DNA of 13,652 nucleotides from Faecalimonas sp. Its GTDB lineage: Bacteria > Bacillota > Clostridia > Lachnospirales > Lachnospiraceae. Both the position numbers and the translations under genes were made by a program. Under the pieces are notes generated by a model. It ran no database searches and had not been told where the DNA came from. It saw only the letters and a program-made list of their open reading frames with translations. The stretch covers positions 1 through 13,652 of the forward strand of contig JAHHTN010000058.1 of NCBI GenBank assembly GCA_020024645.1. The letters run 5' to 3'. This document shows positions 7,672 to 13,652 of the stretch, piece by piece; the stretch's first letter is position 1, and each line of letters begins with the position of its first letter.

Positions 7672-8556
7672 TCAAATGTGGAAGTTTTTCACTAACTCAA
7701 TGAATTTTTTCATTTGCTTCGTCATCCATTTGTTTTTGTGATAAAATAATTGACTATACATTTTTACACTAGGTAAATTTGTCTTTATTTCTGAGAGAAC
7801 ATGTTTCTCTAGTTCTTTCTGTACGGTAAATTGGGGCAAAAAAGAAACTCCCATTCCCCTTTTTACTAAATTAATAATTGTTTCCGTATTCCCGATTTCC
7901 AAAATAGGATTAATTTCCAAGTCTTTCTCTGAAAGAAGTCTTTCTAATTCATACTGATATGCCGCACCTCGTTCTGTTAGAATAAAAGGTTTTTGCATTA
8001 ACTGTTGAATAGAAATCCCATCATAAGAACTCTTTACTTTATCTGCTAAAGTAACAAATACAATCTCTTCTTCTGTGAGAACCGCTCGATTCCATTCCTT
8101 TCCTATTATTTTTTTATCCAAAGTATAGACAAAATCGATTTCATTGCTTTTAGCCATTTCCATTAATTCGTCTGTAGCACCAGACTTAATTGTTACTTGT
8201 ACATTTGGGCAAATTTGATAAAATTTTAGAAGTAAATCAGGAAGAAGTGCAGTACAAATAGATTCTACTCCACCAATGCGAAGTGTTCCTTCTAAAACAT
8301 TGTTTTGGCGAGCAAAAAATTTTGCATTATCTGTTACACGCATAATATCATTAGCATAAGATACAAATTCTTGTCCTTTTTCAGTTAAATATACTCTCTT
8401 TCCAATGCGCTCAAAGAGTTGAGTTTGCAATTCCTTTTCCAGTTGTTGAATTTGAACAGTTACAGCAGATTGAGAATAGCCCAATTGCTCTGCTGCTTTA
8501 GAAAAATTTTGTGTTCCGGCCACCTTTAAAAATGTATTGATATTTCGTAATTCCAT
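7672..8556 (-). CDS. LysR-type transcriptional regulator, 294 aa, divergent from the tryptophan decarboxylase
   Basis: The N-terminus MELRNINTFLKVAGTQNFSK begins a winged helix-turn-helix typical of LysR regulators: AAEQLGYSQSAVTVQIQQLE is the helix-turn-helix and LTEKGQEF ends the wing. A linker helix follows, then a two-lobed effector-binding domain (about residues 88-290, GTLRIGGVES to the C-terminus). A start nine codons further upstream (8583) is open, but the ATG at 8556 has AGGAG 6 nt before it and gives the exact N-terminal length of the family, so 8556 is preferred. The gene is transcribed away from the decarboxylase across a short palindrome-rich region, the usual LysR arrangement for controlling the divergent gene. 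The effector is not predictable; an aromatic amino acid is a reasonable inference. The GH101 gene lies 147 bp downstream on the same strand. Confidence 0.93.
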   Translation of the reverse strand: MELRNINTFLKVAGTQNFSKAAEQLGYSQSAVTVQIQQLEKELQTQLFERIGKRVYLTEKGQEFVSYANDIMRVTDNAKFFARQNNVLEGTLRIGGVESICTALLPDLLLKFYQICPNVQVTIKSGATDELMEMAKSNEIDFVYTLDKKIIGKEWNRAVLTEEEIVFVTLADKVKSSYDGISIQQLMQKPFILTERGAAYQYELERLLSEKDLEINPILEIGNTETIINLVKRGMGVSFLPQFTVQKELEKHVLSEIKTNLPSVKMYSQLFYHKNKWMTKQMKKFIELVKNFHI

Positions 8557-8671
8557 AAATGCTCCTATATTAAAAAAAATCATATATATTATAAAATATA
8601 TAAATTTTACATATATGTAGGTTTAGTGTACACTACTATATAGCAATAGTAAAGAGAGGAGTTTTATTAAA
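8557..8671. promoter_or_regulatory. Divergent promoter region between LysR gene and decarboxylase, rich in palindromes
   Basis: For the decarboxylase, TTTACA (8606-8611), a 17-bp spacer and TACACT (8629-8634) make a plausible promoter, with GAGGAG at 8656-8661 as the ribosome binding site, 10 nt before the ATG. For the LysR gene, TATAAT on the minus strand (8588-8593) is a perfect -10, but its -35 is poor. Palindromes: ACATATATGT (8609-8618), TAGTGTACACTA (8624-8635) and CTATATAG (8636-8643). The second overlaps the proposed decarboxylase -10. The first lies between the two promoters and could be part of a LysR box of the T-N11-A type. Promoter positions are by eye. Confidence 0.45.
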
Positions 8672-10105
8672 ATGATAAATAGTGAAAATATTTTAAATAG
8701 TATACAATTAGAAGAAGCAATTGAAAAATTTGTACATCAATTTTGTGTAGAAAAACATGACATCCATTCTCAGAAGGTGACATGGTACACATCTGAAGGA
8801 CAAATTGAAAAAATCAAACAAATTGGTATTTCTAAAGATGGCCGTCCTGTTGATGAAGTGATTTCAGAAATGTCAAAAGAAGTTTATCAATATCGTGGAG
8901 ATGCAAATCATCCTAGATTTTTTGGGTTTGTTCCAGGACCAGCTTCTTCTGTATCATGGCTTGGAGATATTATGACTTCAGCTTATAATATTCATGCAGG
9001 AGGAAGTAAACTTGCACCAATGGTAAATTGCATTGAACAAGAAGTTCTTCATTGGCTTTGTGAACAGGTCGGATTTACAGAGAATCCAGGCGGAGTATTC
9101 GTAAGTGGTGGTTCCATGGCAAATATCACTGCTCTTACAGCAGCGCGCGATTGCAAATTGAATGATGAAAACTTACATCTTGGTGTTGCATATGTGTCAG
9201 AGCAAACACATAGTTCAGTAGCAAAAGGGCTTCGTATTATTGGTATTCCAAATAGTCGTATTCGAAAAGTTGAAACAAACTCTTCATTTCAAATGGATAT
9301 GAAGATGTTAAAAGAGATGATTGCGAAAGATAAAGAAAACGGATTAATTCCGTTTGTTGTAATCGGAACAGCAGGAACAACAAATACAGGAAGCATTGAT
9401 CCTCTTGAAGAGATTGCGAAAATTTGTTTAGACAATGAAATGTGGTTTCATATTGACGGAGCATATGGTGCCTCTGTTTTACTTAGTCCCCAATATAAAC
9501 ATTTATTAAAAGGTACAGAATTGGCAGATAGCATAAGTTGGGATGCACATAAATGGCTTTTCCAAACATATGGTTGTGCTATGGTTTTAGTAAAAGATAT
9601 CAAGCATTTATTCAATAGTTTTCATGTAAATCCAGAATATTTAAAAGATATAGAGGGAGATATGGAACATATCAATACTTGGGACATTGGAATGGAATTG
9701 ACAAGACCAGCGCGAGGATTAAAATTATGGTTGACTTTGCAAGTGCTTGGGACACGTTTGATTGGAAGTGCTATTGAGCATGGTTTCCAACTTGCTGAAT
9801 GGGCTCAAGAAGCATTAGAGGAATTAGAACATTGGGAAATTGTTTCAAAAGCACAGTTGGCTATGCTTAACTTCCGTTATATTACTAATGACTTGACAGA
9901 CGATCAAATAGATTTGTTAAATGAAAAAGTTTCTGAAAAAATTGTAGAAAGCGGTTATGCTGCCGTATTTACAACGATTTTAAATGGGAAAAAAGTTTTA
10001 CGCATCTGTGCATTACATCCTGAAACTACCCGAGATGATATAAGAACAACTATTCATTTACTTGATACCTATGCTAGAGAATTGCATGAAGAAATGAAAC
10101 ATTAA
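8672..10105 (+). CDS. tdc: PLP-dependent tryptophan (aromatic amino-acid) decarboxylase, 477 aa
   Basis: Removes CO2 from L-tryptophan to give tryptamine, and possibly from phenylalanine to give phenethylamine. It is a cytoplasmic, PLP-dependent group II decarboxylase. Seen: GGVFVSGGSMANITALTAAR (phosphate-binding region), H180 in EQTHSSV (ring stacking), D262 in HIDGAYG (pyridine nitrogen) and the PLP lysine K294 in SWDAHKW. The catalytic loop region follows in FHVNPEYLKD and NTWDIGMELTRPARGLKLWL. Stretches such as ANHPRFF, FVPGPASSVSWLGDIMTSAY and NIHAGGSKLAPMVNCIEQEV match, as I remember it, the characterised R. gnavus tryptophan decarboxylase, which is about a dozen residues longer at the N-terminus. 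Phe86 would equal the substrate-pocket Phe98 of that enzyme. A glutamate decarboxylase would lack this pocket and the length fits poorly. A shared terminator follows at once, so the gene is monocistronic. Confidence 0.93.
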   Translation: MINSENILNSIQLEEAIEKFVHQFCVEKHDIHSQKVTWYTSEGQIEKIKQIGISKDGRPVDEVISEMSKEVYQYRGDANHPRFFGFVPGPASSVSWLGDIMTSAYNIHAGGSKLAPMVNCIEQEVLHWLCEQVGFTENPGGVFVSGGSMANITALTAARDCKLNDENLHLGVAYVSEQTHSSVAKGLRIIGIPNSRIRKVETNSSFQMDMKMLKEMIAKDKENGLIPFVVIGTAGTTNTGSIDPLEEIAKICLDNEMWFHIDGAYGASVLLSPQYKHLLKGTELADSISWDAHKWLFQTYGCAMVLVKDIKHLFNSFHVNPEYLKDIEGDMEHINTWDIGMELTRPARGLKLWLTLQVLGTRLIGSAIEHGFQLAEWAQEALEELEHWEIVSKAQLAMLNFRYITNDLTDDQIDLLNEKVSEKIVESGYAAVFTTILNGKKVLRICALHPETTRDDIRTTIHLLDTYARELHEEMKH

Positions 10106-10154
10106 AAAATACCTGTCGATATTCTTTGCCTTGGAGTATCGACAGGTATTTTTT
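10104..10154. terminator. Strong bidirectional intrinsic terminator between convergent genes
   Basis: AAAAAATACCTGTCGATA (10104-10121) and TATCGACAGGTATTTTTT (10137-10154) are exact 18-bp reverse complements around a 15-nt loop. The A-run on one side and T-run on the other supply a U-tract in both directions. It starts inside the decarboxylase stop codon and ends 7 bp before the stop of the GTPase-NYN gene, so it serves both convergent transcripts. Confidence 0.93.
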
Positions 10155-10161
10155 ATTACCA

Positions 10162-12777
10162 TTATTCCCCTTTACGTATTTGATCAATATATTCTGCCAT
10201 ATCTTTCGAAATATTATCAAATAAATATTGTTTACTTTTCGCTTGAGAATTTATATGCTCCCTTCGGATTTCTTCATTAACCCTAAGAATCTCTTCTAAA
10301 AGTCCTTTAGCAGACAAACGATTTGCTCCTTGTCCTAAAATAATCATTTGTTCCAACCCATCAGAAGTTGCTACCGTAACTTTATAATGTTTTCCTAACT
10401 CATGAACTGTTTTTTCAATATATTGGTCAGCAGTTTCTGCTTCCTTTGTATATACAACGTGAATATTGTGATATTTTTGTACAGTACCAATATTCCCTGG
10501 TACTTTGTAGGCATCAAAAACAAGAATCAGTGTGCATGAACGATAACCTTGATAATTACTTAAAATATCCATTAATTTATTTCTTGCGCCTTCGATGTTT
10601 ACTTCAGAGAGTTCCTTTAAATCTTCCCATGCAAAAATAATATTATAACCATCAACAAGAAGATATTCTTTTTCATACTCTTTTTGCTTCACAGATTTTC
10701 TAGTAGTAACAGGGGCTGAAATTTGTTTTTTAAAATTGTTTTTTTTACGTTTAATAGGTCCATAAGTTCTCTCAAAAATTTCCAACAATTCCTCTTCGTC
10801 AATAACTGGAGGGAAATACGCGTTTTTATGGAGAAGTTCTTTTTGTAATTTCTTTTCTTGTGGAGAAGTATGCATATACTCTTCAACTTTGTCCCAGCTT
10901 ACATTAAATCCGGTTCCATGAGAACAAAAAACAGAGCCAGTTGGATTTTCCAGATCAGTTTCAGAATTATATCCTATTTTTTCAATAATTTCTTGTGTAT
11001 TATGACATGGTTCATATCCCTTCAATGAACAAAATAGACGTCCTTCTCCTTTTGTATATGCAACAATTTCTTTCTGATATTCTTGCATATATACTACTGG
11101 GGCCGTACCTGTTAAAATACTCATTTCTCCATCAGTTTCTGGCAACGAAAAATTAGCTTGCATTCTTTGTAAATCCGACATTGCACGGCCAAGCATACCG
11201 TTTGGAACTTCTAATTTATAATTATATACTGGCTCCAATAAAATAGATTCTGCACGCTTTAATCCCTGCCGGACTGCTCGGTAAGTTGCCTGTCGGAAAT
11301 CGCCACCTTCTGTATGCTTAACATGAGCTTTTCCAGCCGTAAGAATAATATTCATATCTGTAATTTCAGAACCTGTTAGAACTCCTTTGTGCTGTTTTTC
11401 TTCTAAATGTGTTAGAATTAAACGTTGCCAGTTTCTGCTTAAAACATCTTCGCTACACTCGGAAGAAAAATGAAGACCACTTCCCCGTTTCGCCGGTTCT
11501 AAGCGAAGACGAACTTCTGCATAATGTCTTAACGGTTCGAAATGTCCTGCCCCCTCTGTAGTTTTTTTAATTGTTTCTTTGTAAATAATTTCACCCTGTC
11601 CAAAAGATACATCCGTACAAAAACGCTTGGAAATTAAACTTTTTAAAATTTCCAATTGGATTTCTCCCATAACTTGTGTATGTATTTTCCCTGATTCTCT
11701 ATTCCATGTAATATGTAATGTGGGATCTTCTTCTTCTAATTGTTTTAAATTAAGAAACATTTTTTGCATATCACAATCTTGTGGGAAATCAAGTGAATAG
11801 GTTAACACTGGTTCTAAAACAGGTCTTCTAGAATGGACTTCATTTCCAAGACCATCTCCAGCTTTCGAAGTATTCAGTCCTGTAACAGCACAGATTGTAC
11901 CTGCTACTACTTCATTTACTGGCTGATACGATGCTCCAGAATAAATACGAATTTGTTCTATTTTTTCTCCATCATTAATTTTTTCTTTTACTTTTAATGT
12001 TCCACCTGTAATTTTTAAATGAGTAAGACGATTTCCTTGTTGATCACGAGAAATTTTATATACTTTTGCACCAAATTCCTCATGATAATCTTTTTTACTT
12101 GTATATGCATAAATACTCTCCAAAAAAATATCAATTCCTTCTAATTTAAGAGCCGAACCAAAAAAGCAGGGAAATAATTTCCTATTTTCGATGAGCATTT
12201 GTATATCTTCTTGAAAAATCTTTTCGGTTTCCAAATATTTTTCTAAAACCATTTCGTCACAAACCGCAATATTTTCCATAAAAGTTTTTTGTTTTTCTTT
12301 TCCACTAAAATCAATACAATGTGCATCTAAACGTTTTTTCAATTCCCCAAGTAACGTTTCACGCTCTGTTCCTTGTTGATCCATTTTATTAATAAAGAGA
12401 AAAACAGGGATATTGTATTTGTCTAACAATTTCCACAAAGTTTGTACATGGTTTTGTACTCCATCTGCACCGTTAATAACAAGAATGGCATAATCCAATA
12501 CTTGTAAAGTACGTTCCATTTCAGCAGAAAAATCAATATGACCAGGTGTATCTAAAAGAGTAATCTCTTTATCATTTAATTGAAAATTTGCTTGTTTAGA
12601 AAAAATAGTGATACCACGTAAACGTTCAAGAGCATCCGTGTCCAAAAAAGCATCTTTATGATCCACTCGTCCAAGTTTTCTGATTTTTCCTGTTGCATAT
12701 AAAATGCTTTCAGCGAGGGTTGTCTTTCCTGCATCAACATGAGCCAAGATACCAATTGTTAATTTGTCACTTTTCAT
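10162..12777 (-). CDS. Tet(M)/EF-G-type translational GTPase fused to a YacP/Rae1-type NYN nuclease domain, 871 aa
   Basis: Residues 1-640 form a ribosomal-protection-type GTPase: G1 AHVDAGKT (12-19), switch I RGITI (54-58), G3 DTPGH (76-80), G4 NKMD (130-133) and G5 GSALK (207-211). Beta-barrel and domain III, IV and V regions follow, including a GHFEPLRHYAEV segment (411-422) and LEPVYNYKLEVP (514-525). After a charged linker, residues 703-840 form a NYN domain: LLVDGYN (D709), VFDAYKV (D755), ETADQYIEK (E781, D784), VATSDGLEQ (D806) and GQGANRLSA. These match B. subtilis Rae1/YacP, an endonuclease cutting mRNA in the ribosomal A site. Tet(M) proteins end near 640 residues, so the extra 230 are a fusion. 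The domain IV tip (482-492) lacks the Tet(M) YSPV signature, so tetracycline resistance is doubtful. Start: AGGAG 7 nt upstream, and ATGA overlap with satD, implying translational coupling. Confidence 0.9.
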   Translation of the reverse strand: MKSDKLTIGILAHVDAGKTTLAESILYATGKIRKLGRVDHKDAFLDTDALERLRGITIFSKQANFQLNDKEITLLDTPGHIDFSAEMERTLQVLDYAILVINGADGVQNHVQTLWKLLDKYNIPVFLFINKMDQQGTERETLLGELKKRLDAHCIDFSGKEKQKTFMENIAVCDEMVLEKYLETEKIFQEDIQMLIENRKLFPCFFGSALKLEGIDIFLESIYAYTSKKDYHEEFGAKVYKISRDQQGNRLTHLKITGGTLKVKEKINDGEKIEQIRIYSGASYQPVNEVVAGTICAVTGLNTSKAGDGLGNEVHSRRPVLEPVLTYSLDFPQDCDMQKMFLNLKQLEEEDPTLHITWNRESGKIHTQVMGEIQLEILKSLISKRFCTDVSFGQGEIIYKETIKKTTEGAGHFEPLRHYAEVRLRLEPAKRGSGLHFSSECSEDVLSRNWQRLILTHLEEKQHKGVLTGSEITDMNIILTAGKAHVKHTEGGDFRQATYRAVRQGLKRAESILLEPVYNYKLEVPNGMLGRAMSDLQRMQANFSLPETDGEMSILTGTAPVVYMQEYQKEIVAYTKGEGRLFCSLKGYEPCHNTQEIIEKIGYNSETDLENPTGSVFCSHGTGFNVSWDKVEEYMHTSPQEKKLQKELLHKNAYFPPVIDEEELLEIFERTYGPIKRKKNNFKKQISAPVTTRKSVKQKEYEKEYLLVDGYNIIFAWEDLKELSEVNIEGARNKLMDILSNYQGYRSCTLILVFDAYKVPGNIGTVQKYHNIHVVYTKEAETADQYIEKTVHELGKHYKVTVATSDGLEQMIILGQGANRLSAKGLLEEILRVNEEIRREHINSQAKSKQYLFDNISKDMAEYIDQIRKGE
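10243..10677 (-). other. NYN (YacP/Rae1-like) nuclease domain of the fusion protein
   Basis: This part encodes residues about 701-845 of the GTPase fusion. All the acidic positions that I would expect for a PIN-like active site are retained: D709, D755, E781/D784 and D806. The Rae1-type GQGANRLSA loop is also present, as GQGALRKSA is in the B. subtilis protein. It appears to be an intact nuclease, not a decayed appendage. A helical tail of about 25 residues follows. Confidence 0.85.
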
Positions 12778-13457
12778 TCGTTATCTCCTATTTCGGAAAA
12801 TATTTTTTCTAGAGTAGACAATGCCTCCTCATAAGCATAATATTTTCCAGCTGTTAAAGTCTTCTGTATTGTAGATTGTGTTACACCAAAACATTTCGCA
12901 GCAGTACACTGCGTATTTTGATATTTGAGCATGTTATAGATGATTTCTCTTTGCCTGTTACTCCATGACGACTCTAGAGTTGTTAACAGAGAAAAAATTG
13001 TATTCATTAAATGAACTCTTTCATTTTGTTCGCCAACTATTTCTAAATGGATATCTGTAAATGTTTTTTGCTTTTTTGCGTCTCTGTTTTGCAATATTTT
13101 TAAAGATTCGCGAGCCTTTTCATATCCTGGACCAGAAATAGTGATTGCATTTTCTGATTGAAAATCAGACTCAATTTCGCCTATTCCAATTCCAAAACGT
13201 ACTTTATATGGATGTAACTCATTTTTTATTTCTAGAAGCAATCTCATCAAATTACACCCTTTACAGACAAGTCCTTGAAATTCATTTTCAATCGTAGGCA
13301 TAAATTTTGCAGAAATATCCTCATCGTGTTCTTGATTAATTTTTTCTAGAATAAAATACAATTTTTTTTGTTGTTTTTTTCTTTCTTCCATTTCTTTTGA
13401 AGGAAGAACCTCTCCTATGATAGATATGTAGGGTTTAGAAAAAAAGAAAAAGAACAT
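12774..13457 (-). CDS. satD: SatD-family protein with C-terminal helix-turn-helix, 227 aa
   Basis: SatD-family layout: an N-terminal strand YISIIGEVLPSKEMEER, then ISAKFMPTIENEFQGL, then VRFGIGIGEIES and GPGYEKARESL. The last 65 residues (about 163-227) are a helix-turn-helix of the sigma-70 region 4/LuxR type (SNRQREIIYNML, then TAAKCFGVTQSTIQKTL). SatD was named from a Streptococcus mutans acid-tolerance locus, and its biochemical role is not established. Family members usually read IGD and GDEFQG where this one has IGE and ENEFQG. The start at 13457 is preceded by AAGGGGG about 8 nt upstream. It adds an odd run of five Phe (MFFFFFSKPY) before the conserved strand, but the next Met (23) would remove that strand. 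The stop codon overlaps the next start (ATGA), so the two proteins are probably made together. A DNA-binding or ribosome-linked regulatory role is inference. Confidence 0.8.
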   Translation of the reverse strand: MFFFFFSKPYISIIGEVLPSKEMEERKKQQKKLYFILEKINQEHDEDISAKFMPTIENEFQGLVCKGCNLMRLLLEIKNELHPYKVRFGIGIGEIESDFQSENAITISGPGYEKARESLKILQNRDAKKQKTFTDIHLEIVGEQNERVHLMNTIFSLLTTLESSWSNRQREIIYNMLKYQNTQCTAAKCFGVTQSTIQKTLTAGKYYAYEEALSTLEKIFSEIGDNE

Positions 13458-13465
13458 AAAAACAC

Positions 13466-13509
13466 CCCCTTATAAACATAATTATATAACTTTAAATATG
13501 CATAATCAA
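13466..13509 (-). promoter_or_regulatory. Sigma-A-type promoter and ribosome binding site of the satD-GTPase operon
   Basis: On the minus strand, TTGATT (-35, 13504-13509), a 17-bp spacer and a perfect TATAAT (-10, 13481-13486) lie just before AAGGGGG (about 13466-13472). Transcription would start near 13474, leaving a very short leader of about 17 nt. This is the best-formed promoter in the window. Confidence 0.7.
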
Positions 13510-13510
13510 T

Positions 13511-13536
13511 TATTATTCGTAAAATCACGAATAATA
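13511..13536. repeat. Perfect 10-bp inverted repeat abutting the -35 box, probable operator
   Basis: TATTATTCGT (13511-13520) and ACGAATAATA (13527-13536) are exact reverse complements separated by 6 bp. The repeat starts 1 bp upstream of the -35 hexamer of the satD operon promoter, where a dimeric activator or repressor would bind. The centre-proximal CGT/ACG makes it more specific than plain A/T palindromes. Confidence 0.6.
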
Positions 13537-13652
13537 TATTTGATAGATGTTTTTGGGAATATTTTATAAACATTCACGATTATATGCATATATTTTATTT
13601 TTTTATCTTATGTATCCATAACTTAATATAATTTTATCTATCATCTTAGAAG
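13537..13652. other. AT-rich non-coding end of the window
   Basis: No coding frame is seen. It holds an imperfect inverted repeat (GAATATTT at 13557-13564 with AAACATTC at 13568-13575, seven of eight paired) and the palindrome TATATGCATATA (13581-13592). A second TATGCATA lies inside the satD promoter spacer (13497-13504). A plus-strand TATAAT at 13627-13632 could serve a divergent gene beyond the edge, but no matching -35 is evident. Confidence 0.4.

Noticed and set aside
8557..8583. Longer LysR start at 8583
   Set aside because: The nine extra residues (MIFFNIGAF) are not part of the family N-terminus, and the ribosome binding site is correctly placed only for the ATG at 8556.
8672..10105. 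Glutamate decarboxylase
   Set aside because: Group II PLP motifs alone would allow it, but the pocket and loop sequences closely resemble the aromatic (tryptophan) decarboxylase of R. gnavus, and no glutamate antiporter gene is adjacent.
10162..12777. Tetracycline-resistance gene (tetM/tetW/tetO type)
   Set aside because: The domain IV tip lacks the resistance-type signature, the protein has an extra nuclease domain, and the genetic context has no mobile resistance element. Ribosomal-protection-like is supported; resistance is not.
1..13652. CRISPR array, tRNA or rRNA gene
   Set aside because: No regularly spaced direct repeats and no tRNA- or rRNA-like sequence were seen on either strand by eye.

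Overview
The window looks like a chromosomal segment of a low-GC gut Firmicute, most likely Lachnospiraceae of the Ruminococcus gnavus/torques (Mediterraneibacter) type. The reasons are AT-rich intergenic DNA, strong AGGAGG-type ribosome binding sites, a sortase-anchored multidomain glycosidase, and an amino-acid decarboxylase that I recognise as very close to the R. gnavus tryptophan decarboxylase. The taxonomic call is inference; no rRNA or marker gene is present.

Layout. (1) 1-158, minus: the 5' end of a small membrane-anchored protein that runs off the left edge, preceded by a perfect 9-6-9 inverted repeat. (2) About 200-1000: relic of an IS110-family insertion sequence, with the transposase N-terminus broken by an in-frame stop and a large internal loss. 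A hairpin upstream may be a bridge-RNA remnant. (3) 1042-7524, minus: a 2160-residue secreted, cell-wall-anchored GH101 endo-alpha-N-acetylgalactosaminidase, which releases core-1 disaccharide from mucin-type O-glycoproteins. A cre-like site lies upstream. (4) 7672-8556, minus: a LysR-type regulator, divergent from (5) 8672-10105, plus: a PLP-dependent aromatic amino-acid (tryptophan) decarboxylase. Their shared intergenic region is packed with palindromes. (6) 10104-10154: a shared bidirectional terminator. (7) 10162-13457, minus: a translationally coupled two-gene operon. The first gene encodes a SatD-family protein with a C-terminal helix-turn-helix. The second encodes an 871-residue translational GTPase of the Tet(M)/EF-G type fused to a YacP/Rae1-type NYN nuclease domain. 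A good sigma-A-like promoter lies just upstream of satD, with a perfect 10-6-10 palindrome next to its -35 box.

How the genes may work together. The GH101 enzyme and the decarboxylase both fit life at the mucus layer: O-glycan harvest, and conversion of dietary or host tryptophan (perhaps phenylalanine) to an arylamine. The divergent LysR protein is the natural candidate regulator of the decarboxylase. It also sits directly upstream of the GH101 gene with no clear terminator between, so limited co-transcription is possible.

The most novel part is the right-hand operon. It joins a ribosome-binding GTPase module to a nuclease module whose free-standing relative, Rae1, cleaves mRNA in the ribosomal A site. 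This suggests a single-polypeptide machine acting on the ribosome, expressed with a SatD partner. Automatic annotation would probably call the fusion a tetracycline-resistance protein; the sequence of its domain IV tip argues against that.
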